Position numbers and translations under genes: made by a program | The notes under the pieces: model-generated | Seen by the model: only the letters and a program-made list of their open reading frames with translations | Told to the model about the DNA's origin: nothing | The model's database searches: none | Source: Thiotrichaceae bacterium | GTDB lineage: Bacteria > Pseudomonadota > Gammaproteobacteria > Thiotrichales > Thiotrichaceae | NCBI GenBank assembly: GCA_027083815.1 | Contig: JALWMR010000225.1 | Span: 1-32,274, forward strand | DNA: 32,274 nucleotides | Reading direction: 5' to 3' | Shown here: positions 25,500 through 32,274 of the stretch, piece after piece | Position numbering within the stretch: position 1 is the stretch's first letter | How the letters are laid out: every line of letters starts with the position of its first letter

Positions 25500-26255
25500 A
25501 TGTTACGGACAACATCAATAGCAGGCATGCTACTGCTATTACTTTTATTTGTATCAGGATGCAGCAGTCACACTGTCAATGCTGGTTCAATCCAAACCAG
25601 AGACCCACTGGAAAAATACAACCGAGCTGTTTATCGAATGAATGTTGGCCTGGACAGGCGTATTCTTAAACCGGTCGCCAAAGCTTATAAAAGAATAACA
25701 CCCGAAGTAGTGGATAATGGCATCACCAACTTCTTTTTGAACCTGCAAGATATCAGGAATGCAGCCAATAGCCTGTTACAACTAAAACCCAGGCATACTC
25801 TGGTTAACACAGAGCGCTTTATCTTTAATTCAACCTTTGGCATAGCTGGCATTTTTGATATTGCCACTGAAATGGGCCTGCAAAAACATGATGAAGATTT
25901 CGGCCAAACCTTAGCCTATTGGGGGGTAAAATCTGGCCCTTATATTATGCTGCCTCTGTTTGGACCCTCTACGTTAAGAGATGCAAGTGGTAAGTTCACC
26001 CTGGACAGGTTAGCTGACCCAGTCACCTATGCAGATTCAAATCCGGCATTAGCTGCCTTTATTCTAAAGAATCTTGATAAACGAGCTGACTTGCTAGGCG
26101 TAGATGAGGCCCTAGAAGGCGTTACCGATGATCAATATCTTGCAGTACGTGACGCCTGGTTGCAACGTCGACAGTACCTGATTACAGATGGCAAGGTAGA
26201 TAGCAAAGCTGACTCTGATCTGATTGATGAGCTGGAATCACTGGATGACGAATAA
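25500..26255 (+). CDS. mlaA: Outer-membrane lipid asymmetry lipoprotein MlaA (VacJ)
   Basis: An outer-membrane lipoprotein that takes misplaced phospholipid from the outer leaflet and passes it to periplasmic MlaC for return to the inner membrane. The 251 residues begin with a lipoprotein signal peptide ending in the lipobox FVSGC (Cys21). The conserved domain follows: DPLEKYNRAVYRMN, NFFLNLQDIRNAANSLLQ, RFIFNSTFGIAGIFDIATEMGL, DFGQTLAYWGV, GPYIMLPLFGPSTLRDASG. These are the family's diagnostic blocks. The acidic tail (DLIDELESLDDE) overlaps the mpl start by 11 bases. The rest of the Mla system is not in this window. Pairing with cell-wall recycling gene mpl is notable but may be only local order. 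Confidence 0.94.
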   Translation: MLRTTSIAGMLLLLLLFVSGCSSHTVNAGSIQTRDPLEKYNRAVYRMNVGLDRRILKPVAKAYKRITPEVVDNGITNFFLNLQDIRNAANSLLQLKPRHTLVNTERFIFNSTFGIAGIFDIATEMGLQKHDEDFGQTLAYWGVKSGPYIMLPLFGPSTLRDASGKFTLDRLADPVTYADSNPALAAFILKNLDKRADLLGVDEALEGVTDDQYLAVRDAWLQRRQYLITDGKVDSKADSDLIDELESLDDE

Positions 26256-27657
26256 GATTCATATTTTGGGAATCTGCGGCACTTTTATGGGTGGCATTGC
26301 CCAGCTTGCCAAAGAGTCAGGTGTGACGGTGACTGGCTCAGATCAAAATGTTTACCCACCCATGAGTACTTTGCTTGAATCAAAGGGTATCGCAATACAA
26401 AAAGGCTTTAAGCCGCAATATCTGTCTGCACCCCTCTTCAATGAAGAGAAAGATACCGTGGTAGTTGGCAATGTTATGACCCGTGGTATGGACGTTGTTG
26501 AGAGCATGCTAAACAAGAGCCTTTCCTATACCTCAGGGCCGCAGTGGCTCTATGAAAATATCTTGAAAGATCGCTGGGTTCTGGCCGTTTCAGGCACGCA
26601 TGGCAAAACCACAACGGCTAGCATATTGGCATGGATTCTGGAATATGCCGGTTTGAATCCGGGCTTTTTAATTGGCGGCATACCACAAAACTTTGGCGTA
26701 TCCGCCCGCCTGGGTGACTCACCTTTTTTCGTTGTCGAAGCAGATGAATATGACACCGCTTTTTTTGATAAACGCTCCAAATTTGTGCATTACCATCCGC
26801 GCACCCTTATTTTGAATAATCTGGAATACGACCACGCCGATATTTTTCCTGATCTTGAAGCGATTAAAATTCAGTTTCATCATTTAATGCGAATGCTTCC
26901 CGAAGAAGGTTTGGCAGTGACCAACGCGGATGAACAAGATTTGCAGGATGTACTGGATCGTGGTTGCTGGACACCGGTAGAATATTTTAGTGGTAAAAGT
27001 AGCAACAACAATCAATCTTCAAGCGGTTGGCAATGCGATTACCTGGAAGCGGATGGCAGCAAGTTTGAGGTTTATTTTGATGGTGAATTGCAAGGCACAG
27101 TTCATTGGGCTTTACTAGGTCAGCATAATGTCAGTAATGCCCTGGCGGCTATCAGCGCGGCGCGTCATGCCGGTGTGCCTGTAAAACACGCCATAGCGGC
27201 CCTATCCACATTCAAGGGTATCAAACGTCGCATGGAGTTACGTGGCGAAGTTGATGGAGTACGCGTCTATGATGATTTTGCACATCACCCAACCGCCATT
27301 GAAACGACCTTAAAAGGCCTGCGCAAAAATGTAGGCAATCAAAAAATTATTGCCATATTAGAACCTCGCTCCAATACCATGCGTTTAGGCGTGCATAAAG
27401 ATGCCCTGGCTAGCGCTTTACAGCTTGCCGATCAGGTTATCCTGTATCAATCGCCTGATCTTGACTGGGATTTACACGATGTCCTAAACACGCTGGGAGA
27501 TAAGGCAAGTATCCATCAGGATATTAATGCGCTGGTCAATAATGTGGCCAGCAAGGCGCAATCATCGGATCAAATACTGGTTATGAGTAATGGTGGCTTC
27601 GCCGGAATACACGACAAGCTCATAAAGGGTCTCAAAGAAAAAGGTAATGCTCATTAA
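26245..27657 (+). CDS. mpl: UDP-N-acetylmuramate:L-alanyl-gamma-D-glutamyl-meso-diaminopimelate ligase
   Basis: Recycles murein tripeptide by joining it to UDP-MurNAc, cytoplasmic, a Mur-ligase family member. From the ATG at 26245 the protein is 470 residues. The N-terminal Rossmann part starts MTNKIHILGICGTFMGGIAQLA, the Mpl-specific form. The ATP-binding loop SGTHGKTTTASI is at about residues 116-127. LNNLEYDHADIFPD and YDDFAHHPTAIETTL are further Mur-ligase blocks. The track start is a TTG seven codons upstream, less likely. It overlaps mlaA by 11 bases and is overlapped by ubiX by 11 bases, so translation is coupled along the three genes. Confidence 0.95.
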   Translation: MTNKIHILGICGTFMGGIAQLAKESGVTVTGSDQNVYPPMSTLLESKGIAIQKGFKPQYLSAPLFNEEKDTVVVGNVMTRGMDVVESMLNKSLSYTSGPQWLYENILKDRWVLAVSGTHGKTTTASILAWILEYAGLNPGFLIGGIPQNFGVSARLGDSPFFVVEADEYDTAFFDKRSKFVHYHPRTLILNNLEYDHADIFPDLEAIKIQFHHLMRMLPEEGLAVTNADEQDLQDVLDRGCWTPVEYFSGKSSNNNQSSSGWQCDYLEADGSKFEVYFDGELQGTVHWALLGQHNVSNALAAISAARHAGVPVKHAIAALSTFKGIKRRMELRGEVDGVRVYDDFAHHPTAIETTLKGLRKNVGNQKIIAILEPRSNTMRLGVHKDALASALQLADQVILYQSPDLDWDLHDVLNTLGDKASIHQDINALVNNVASKAQSSDQILVMSNGGFAGIHDKLIKGLKEKGNAH

Positions 27658-28285
27658 GCCCAAAACGCTAACATTGATTATGACAGGCGCATCAGGTGCC
27701 CAATATGGCTTGCGTCTGCTGCAAGAACTGGTCAGGGCAGATATTCATATACGCCTGTTAATCTCAAAACCCGGGCAGATTGTGATTAATACCGAAACAG
27801 ATCTGAAAATACCAAGTCGTGCTTCTGAAATGGAAGCTTTTTTCTCTCGACAATATGCAGCAAAACCAAATCAAATCAAAGTTTACGAACGTGAGCAATG
27901 GATAGCACCCATAGCCAGTGGTTCAGGTGTTTCCGATGCTACCGTGGTTTGCCCCTGTACTACCGGAACCTTATCATCCATAGCAGTTGGCAGTAGTCGT
28001 AACTTAATGGAACGCGCCGCCGATGTTGCCATCAAAGAGCGCAAGAAACTGATCCTGGTGGTTCGTGAAACTCCTTTTTCTGACGTTCATCTGGAGAATA
28101 TGCTCAAACTTTCGCGTATGGGCGTCATTATAATGCCCGCCAACCCAGGGTTTTATCATAAACCGCAAACCATAGAGGATATTATTGATTTCATTGTCGC
28201 CAGACTGCTTGACCACCTTGAAATTGAGCATCAATTAACACCTGTTTGGGGCAAACCGGATATTCCAACAAGTCAGGAATCTTAA
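27647..28285 (+). CDS. ubiX: Flavin prenyltransferase UbiX
   Basis: Attaches a dimethylallyl group to FMN to make prenyl-FMN, the cofactor for UbiD decarboxylase in ubiquinone synthesis. The 212 residues show the FMN-binding start MTGASGAQYGLRLLQEL, the ASGSGVSDATVVCPCTTGTLSSIA block, LMERAADVAIKERKKLILVVRETPFSDVHLENM, and the closing MPANPGFYHKPQTIEDIIDFIVARLLDHL. All are diagnostic of the UbiX/Pad1 family. The ATG overlaps the end of mpl. Ubiquinone synthesis fits a respiring gammaproteobacterium. Short-form repeat copy 7 follows 12 bases after the stop. Confidence 0.95.
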   Translation: MLIKPKTLTLIMTGASGAQYGLRLLQELVRADIHIRLLISKPGQIVINTETDLKIPSRASEMEAFFSRQYAAKPNQIKVYEREQWIAPIASGSGVSDATVVCPCTTGTLSSIAVGSSRNLMERAADVAIKERKKLILVVRETPFSDVHLENMLKLSRMGVIIMPANPGFYHKPQTIEDIIDFIVARLLDHLEIEHQLTPVWGKPDIPTSQES

Positions 28286-28296
28286 AACAAAGGTTT

Positions 28297-28331
28297 AAAA
28301 GTACACCCCCCCACTTTTTTACCCTTTTCTC
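28297..28331 (+). repeat. GTACACCCCCC dispersed repeat, copy 7 (short form)
   Basis: AAAAGTACACCCCCCCACTT followed by TTTTACCCTTTTCTC: head and tail joined with no body. It lies in the gap between ubiX and dusB, ending 23 bases before the dusB ATG. Confidence 0.9.
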
Positions 28332-28354
28332 CCTGTAGCCAGTTTTAACAATAA

Positions 28355-29359
28355 ATGTCTATCAAAATCGGAACCTATACATTTTCAGGAAAGCTATTTC
28401 TGGCACCCATGGCAGGTATCACCGATCTACCCTATCGACAAATATGTCGACACTATGGCGCGGCACATACCGTTTCCGAAATGCTAAGCAGCGATTCAAC
28501 GCTACAAAAAAGTCGTAAAACGCAACAACGTGCTATTAACCTGGATGAACCCGAACCGCGCGCCACTCAGCTGGTCGGCACTGAAGCTGACGTTATGGCA
28601 AAAGCTGCCCGCTTAAATGAAACAAATGGTGCAAATATTATTGATATTAATATGGGCTGCCCCGCCAAAAAAGTGTGCAACAAGGCGGCAGGATCAGCAT
28701 TGATGCGTGATACTAAACGGGTACAGGAAATACTAAGCGCCGTTGTTGCAGCTGTACAAATACCGGTAACACTAAAAATACGCAGTGGCTGGGCGCAAAA
28801 TCAACGCAATGCCTTAGAGATTGCAAAAATAGCAGAAGAGAGTGGTATCACCAGCCTGGCTATTCACGGTCGAACCCGCAATCAGGCCTATACTGGCTAT
28901 GCCGAATATGAAACGATTCGCCAAATTAAACACTCTATCAGCATTCCAGTTATTGCCAATGGTGATGTCTGTAACGCAGCTGATGCACAATTTATACTGG
29001 ATTACACGTCTGCTGATGCCCTGATGCTTGGTCGCATCACGCAGGGCCAACCATGGATTTTTAAACAAATAAATGATAATTTAGAAACCGGCTTGTCACC
29101 GCAGACTATTGATCCTAATGAGAAGATTGAAACACTTTTATGGCATATAGATGCCATTCATCGCCACTATGGAACAGATCAGGGAGTTCGGATTGCACGC
29201 AAGCACATCGGCTGGTATTTATTTAGGCTGATAGGTCAGAAACAAACATTGCTTCAGTTGCTTAAAAAGGAAATATTTACTATCTCACAGCCCGACGAGC
29301 AATTATCGGTACTTGAAAAGCATCTGCGTAAGTTATTAATGACCAGGGAATTGGACTAA
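28355..29359 (+). CDS. dusB: tRNA-dihydrouridine synthase DusB
   Basis: An FMN enzyme that reduces specific uridines in tRNA to dihydrouridine. The 334 residues begin as a TIM barrel (LAPMAGITDLPYRQICRHYGA), carry the catalytic Cys in NMGCPAKKVCNKAAGSALMRD (C108), KIRSGW, LAIHGRTRNQAYTGYA, PVIANGDV, and ADALMLGRITQGQPWIF. The dusB-type C-terminal helical domain completes it. The gene directly precedes fis, the usual dusB-fis operon, in which the position of dusB is thought to help set Fis levels. Short-form repeat copy 7 is in its leader. No good ribosome-binding site is visible before the ATG. Confidence 0.95.
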   Translation: MSIKIGTYTFSGKLFLAPMAGITDLPYRQICRHYGAAHTVSEMLSSDSTLQKSRKTQQRAINLDEPEPRATQLVGTEADVMAKAARLNETNGANIIDINMGCPAKKVCNKAAGSALMRDTKRVQEILSAVVAAVQIPVTLKIRSGWAQNQRNALEIAKIAEESGITSLAIHGRTRNQAYTGYAEYETIRQIKHSISIPVIANGDVCNAADAQFILDYTSADALMLGRITQGQPWIFKQINDNLETGLSPQTIDPNEKIETLLWHIDAIHRHYGTDQGVRIARKHIGWYLFRLIGQKQTLLQLLKKEIFTISQPDEQLSVLEKHLRKLLMTRELD

Positions 29360-29388
29360 ACAAATTATTAAAGGATTAGGTTAAAGGC

Positions 29389-29658
29389 ATGAACCACCCT
29401 ATGAAAACACTACCCATAACGACACCCAATGGTCATTCACTGGCTGAAACAACCAAAACAACGGTCAAAGAATACCTACAACTACTTGGCGATCAGGATG
29501 CAACCTATCTCTATCGACAGGTCATGGATGAAGTAGAACGCCCCTTGCTTGAAGTGCTGATGGAGTATACAGATGGCAATCAATCACGCACCGCCTCTTT
29601 TTTAGGCATTAACCGTGCTACTTTGCGCTCTAAATTAAAGCGCCATTCCCTCATATAA
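29389..29658 (+). CDS. fis: DNA-binding protein Fis
   Basis: A nucleoid-associated DNA-bending protein that activates rRNA promoters and assists recombination. The 89-residue protein has an N-terminal variable arm, a helix (TTVKEYLQLLGDQDATYLYRQVMDEVERPLLEVLMEYTDG) and the C-terminal helix-turn-helix NQSRTASFLGINRATLRSKLKRH, all in the Fis pattern. The start could be 29389 or Met5 at 29401; TTAGG at suitable distance favours the first. It follows dusB by 30 bases. In many gammaproteobacteria purH comes next; here an unknown gene and purM follow. Confidence 0.93.
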   Translation: MNHPMKTLPITTPNGHSLAETTKTTVKEYLQLLGDQDATYLYRQVMDEVERPLLEVLMEYTDGNQSRTASFLGINRATLRSKLKRHSLI

Positions 29659-29709
29659 AGTCAGACAAGAAAGTCTCTCTATAAGGCAATAATTTGTTAG
29701 ACTTAGGTA

Positions 29710-30267
29710 ATGAGCTCCTTACCCGATAAGCAACAACAAATACTTGATGTACATGCCAGCCTGATTAATATGGTGGTACACGCATCCCATGATCCTCAAC
29801 TTCGTCCACAACTGAGTCAAGTACTAAAGGCAAGTGCCGATAATGGTTGGCAAAACCTGGTACTTCGCATTTATAAAATCATGGACGGCGAGCGTTCTGA
29901 TGCGCTTCTAAAAGACCTTGATGAAGAAGATGAAATCATTATCAAGGCTATTTTAAGAGGTCTGCAAGACCCGAGCACCTTACCAGATCCCTCCCAGGCA
30001 AAAGCAAACCCGACCATGGCAGCGCCGGGAATCGCACATATGATTCACCAGGCCAGCTCAGGCAACACACAGGCTCTTACCCTACTCTCTCACATGGCTG
30101 AGCAAATGAGTCTGGCGGGTGGTGATATGACCTTGCTATCAGCAATCATAAAGAAAATGATTGATGGTGAACGTAATCCGGATGTGCTGTGCAAGGGCAT
30201 GGGCGCGCAGGGAGAAAGTCTTGTCAATTCCATTCTTGAAGAGCTTGCCAGGTTACAGCTTCATTAG
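29710..30267 (+). CDS. Unknown protein with internal duplication, between fis and purM
   Basis: I do not recognise this 185-residue protein. It is soluble, largely helical by composition, with no signal peptide or membrane segment. Two similar segments can be seen: about residues 45-90 (VLRIYKIMDGERSDALLKDLDEED, then ILRGLQ) and about 135-183 (LLSAIIKKMIDGERNPDVLCKGM, then ILEELARL). The shared core is I-x-K-x(1,2)-M/I-DGER-x(4)-L, then about 12 residues, then IL-x-x-L. A small Pro/Ala-rich linker (DPSQAKANPTMAAPG) divides the two halves. Adjacent genes are fis and purM, transcribed the same way; purM has its own candidate promoter. The function is unknown. Confidence 0.8.
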   Translation: MSSLPDKQQQILDVHASLINMVVHASHDPQLRPQLSQVLKASADNGWQNLVLRIYKIMDGERSDALLKDLDEEDEIIIKAILRGLQDPSTLPDPSQAKANPTMAAPGIAHMIHQASSGNTQALTLLSHMAEQMSLAGGDMTLLSAIIKKMIDGERNPDVLCKGMGAQGESLVNSILEELARLQLH

Positions 30268-30310
30268 TTCCCAATAGTTGCCCTGATTGGGTGAATCAAT
30301 AACAAATCAG

Positions 30311-30319
30311 TGTTAGAAT
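30311..30319 (+). promoter_or_regulatory. Candidate extended -10 element for purM-purN
   Basis: TGTTAGAAT fits an extended -10 (TGn-TAGAAT), 31 bases before the purM ATG. No convincing -35 at normal spacing, and no PurR-type operator that I can recognise. Confidence 0.35.
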
Positions 30320-30349
30320 CCGCACTTTAAAATACCCCTGTCTGATTAC

Positions 30350-31387
30350 ATGTCAAATAAAACGCCCCTGACCTATCGTGACTCTGGTGTCGATATTGAT
30401 ACTGGAAATGCCTTAATTGATCGCATAAAGCCACATACCAAACGCACATTGCGCCCCGAAGTCATGGGAGGACTTGGTGGTTTCGGTGGACTGATGGCTT
30501 TACCGCAAGGGTATAAAGAACCCATTTTAGTCTCTGGAACGGATGGCGTTGGCACCAAGCTAAAGCTCGCCATAGACGCCAATATTTATGACACCATCGG
30601 TATTGACCTGGTCGCCATGTGTGTTAATGACATTATTGTTACCGGCGCAGAACCACTCTTCTTTCTTGATTATTATGCAACGGCCAAGCTGGATAATAAT
30701 ATTGCTGAAGATGTTATTAAAGGCATAGCCGATGGTTGTGTAGAATCCGGCTGCGCCTTGATAGGTGGTGAAACTGCCGAGATGCCCGGCATGTATGCTC
30801 AGGGAGACTTTGATTTAGCAGGTTTCAGCGTTGGCGTGGTTGAGAAATCAAAGATACTTGACCCCAAAAATGTAAAGCCAGGGCAAGTACTGTTAGGGCT
30901 TGCCTCCAGCGGGCCTCATTCAAATGGCTATTCACTCATACGCAAAGTGATTGAAGTTAGTGGCGCCTCATTAGATGATTCATTCAATAGCACAAGCCTG
31001 GGTAAAGCCTTATTAGCCCCGACCAAACTGTATGTTAAGCCAATACTTAAAGCATTAAGCAAACACCCCATCCACGCGATTGCACATATCACTGGTGGAG
31101 GCTTGACTGAAAATCTACCCCGCGTTATGCCGGACAATAGCAAAGGCCTTATAAAATTAAATAGCTGGACTTGTAACCCTGTTTTTGAATGGTTACAAAA
31201 AGAAGGGAATATTGAAGATCAGGAAATGCTGCGCACATTCAACTGCGGGATCGGTATGGTCGTTGTTATTGATGAGTCTGATATTGATGCCGTCTCCGCA
31301 ACATTTAACGACATGAATATTGATAATTATGTGATTGGCCGCATAGAAAGCTCGAAGCAACGCGAGCCTTATATTGAATATCAATAA
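30350..31387 (+). CDS. purM: Phosphoribosylformylglycinamidine cyclo-ligase (AIR synthetase)
   Basis: Closes the imidazole ring in purine synthesis, turning FGAM and ATP into aminoimidazole ribonucleotide. The 345 residues are the normal length. Family blocks are [77 protein letters not shown], and [15 protein letters not shown]. All catalytic and ATP-grasping segments appear intact. The gene is followed by purN after 19 bases, the common purM-purN operon. Confidence 0.97.
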   Translation: MSNKTPLTYRDSGVDIDTGNALIDRIKPHTKRTLRPEVMGGLGGFGGLMALPQGYKEPILVSGTDGVGTKLKLAIDANIYDTIGIDLVAMCVNDIIVTGAEPLFFLDYYATAKLDNNIAEDVIKGIADGCVESGCALIGGETAEMPGMYAQGDFDLAGFSVGVVEKSKILDPKNVKPGQVLLGLASSGPHSNGYSLIRKVIEVSGASLDDSFNSTSLGKALLAPTKLYVKPILKALSKHPIHAIAHITGGGLTENLPRVMPDNSKGLIKLNSWTCNPVFEWLQKEGNIEDQEMLRTFNCGIGMVVVIDESDIDAVSATFNDMNIDNYVIGRIESSKQREPYIEYQ

Positions 31388-31406
31388 GGCAAAGTAGATA
31401 ATCAAC

Positions 31407-32024
31407 ATGTTCAAACTCGTTGTATTAATCTCGGGTAACGGCTCTAATCTACAAAAAATAATTGAGCAGATCGAAACTGGCGCGATAAACGCAGAAATCA
31501 GTGCTGTTATCAGTAACCGACCCGATGCCTATGGGCTTAAACGTGCACAACAGGCTAATATTCCAACCGTTGTACTGGATCATACCCAATTCGCCGACCG
31601 TGAAGCGTTCGATCAGTCTCTTGCTCAAATCGTTGATAGCTACAATCCCAATTTGGTTGTTCTTGCGGGATTTATGCGTATTTTAAGCGACTCCTTTGTT
31701 GAGCAATTCTCTAACAGGCTGATAAATATACACCCTTCTCTTCTACCCAGGTATAAGGGCTTACATACCCATAAACGGGCGCTTGAGGATAAACAACAAG
31801 AACACGGCGCCAGTGTTCATTTTGTAATTCCGGAGCTTGATGCCGGCACTGTCATACTTCAAGGTGTTGTACCTGTTAAAGTAAACGATACAGAAGAAAC
31901 ACTGGCAGAGCGTGTTCATAAAATTGAACATATCATTTACCCTAAAGCCATTCAGTGGCTGGTTGAAGAGAGAGAATTAAGCCCTGAAAAACCTGTTAAA
32001 GTATTCCTTGAGGAAGAAAGTTGA
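31407..32024 (+). CDS. purN: Phosphoribosylglycinamide formyltransferase (GAR transformylase)
   Basis: Transfers a formyl group from 10-formyl-tetrahydrofolate to GAR, the third step of purine synthesis. The 205 residues show the phosphate-binding LISGNGSNLQKII at the N-terminus, VLAGFMRIL, the catalytic block INIHPSLLPRYKGLHTHKRAL (Asn and His of the active site), and HFVIPELDAGTVILQG, where the Asp completes the active-site triad. It has the family's usual length and follows purM by 19 bases. Confidence 0.96.
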   Translation: MFKLVVLISGNGSNLQKIIEQIETGAINAEISAVISNRPDAYGLKRAQQANIPTVVLDHTQFADREAFDQSLAQIVDSYNPNLVVLAGFMRILSDSFVEQFSNRLINIHPSLLPRYKGLHTHKRALEDKQQEHGASVHFVIPELDAGTVILQGVVPVKVNDTEETLAERVHKIEHIIYPKAIQWLVEERELSPEKPVKVFLEEES

Positions 32025-32116
32025 AAAAATACTAGTCTATAAAGTTAAAGTACTAAAAAATAGTCATAAATGAAGAAAGGTAAGCCAAACAAAGTGAGAT
32101 AATGTTGGAACGAAAG

Positions 32117-32180
32117 CGACAGCTACCCAAGGGCGGATGAGCCGAGCCGCAGGCGAGACAACAGCTTTAGCTGACCCGCA
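32117..32180 (-). repeat. Possible headless relative of the dispersed repeat body
   Basis: On the + strand AAGGGCGGATGAGCCGAGCC then GCAGGCGAGACAACAGC aligns loosely with the reverse complement of the copy 1 body (AAGGGCAAGCCGAGCGAAGC then GAGACAATGTC). The minus-strand GGGTAGCTGTCGC also recalls GGGTAGTAGTCGCCC in copy 2. No GTACACCCCCC head is present. It lies in the 250 bases after purN, where I see no gene. Confidence 0.45.
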
Positions 32181-32274
32181 GTAACTGTGTTCAAAGTCAA
32201 TATTATTCAGCATAATTTGGATCCCATCGAGTATTATTTTTCAACATGGAATTCAATATAGTCAGAAGTTTTCT

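Noticed and set aside
25575-25600. TGGTTCAATCCAAACC as a tRNA T-arm
   Set aside because: It lies inside the mlaA reading frame and there is no matching acceptor, D or anticodon arm.
26224-26244. Upstream TTG start for mpl
   Set aside because: It adds seven residues with no family support inside mlaA; the ATG at 26245 gives the usual Mpl N-terminus.
24-28331. CRISPR array made of the GTACACCCCCC copies
   Set aside because: The copies are kilobases apart, vary in length, lie on both strands and have no cas genes nearby.

Overview
The window looks like a core chromosomal segment of a gammaproteobacterium of moderate GC (I judge low-to-mid 40s percent by eye, not computed). This is supported by classic gammaproteobacterial gene neighbourhoods: M23 peptidase-secA-argJ-mutT with a DUF721/DciA gene beside it, rpoN-hpf-ptsN-rapZ-mgtE, dusB-fis and purM-purN, together with Rof, DUF3301, Mpl, UbiX and MlaA. 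A secreted Gly/Ser/Pro/Asn/Tyr-rich protein resembles the envelope proteins of sulfur globules, so a sulfur-oxidising lineage is possible but not shown. There are no rRNA, tRNA, prophage or CRISPR features, and no complete insertion sequence.

Layout. 1-2.25 kb: a DUF1461 membrane protein and an inositol-phosphatase-family enzyme (minus strand, overlapping), then a divergent DUF3301 protein and dodecin. 2.25-4.1 kb: a dodecin terminator, a 77-bp MITE-like element, a fabI promoter, and fabI-cupin-rof. 4.1-10.6 kb (minus strand): low-complexity secreted protein, mutT, polysaccharide deacetylase, argJ and secA. 10.6-11.07 kb: a 460-bp non-coding stretch with a degenerate tandem duplication. 11.07-12.4 kb: divergent M23 peptidase and DciA-like genes. 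12.6-17.5 kb: rpoN, hpf, ptsN, rapZ and mgtE, forming the sigma-54/nitrogen-PTS locus. 17.75-22.5 kb: one 1577-residue secreted multidomain protein with three near-identical beta-sandwich-like modules, PKD/Ig-like domains and a CAP domain. 22.6-23.9 kb: a small acidic unknown protein coupled to a short-chain dehydrogenase. 24.0-28.3 kb: gltX, then mlaA-mpl-ubiX with 11-base overlaps. 28.35-32.0 kb: dusB-fis, an unknown protein with an internal duplication, purM and purN.

Three observations stand out. (1) A dispersed repeat family with the head AAAAGTACACCCCCCACCTTTTTT and the tail CCCTTTTCTC occurs seven times in 32 kb, in long (about 100 bp) and short (about 35 bp) forms; an eighth, headless relative may lie near the right end. 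(2) One long copy is read in frame and supplies residues 3-35 of the polysaccharide deacetylase, that is, most of the n-region of its signal peptide. (3) PtsN has Arg where the phospho-acceptor His is expected, and no npr gene follows rapZ, suggesting a nitrogen-PTS output protein that is no longer phosphorylated in the usual way.
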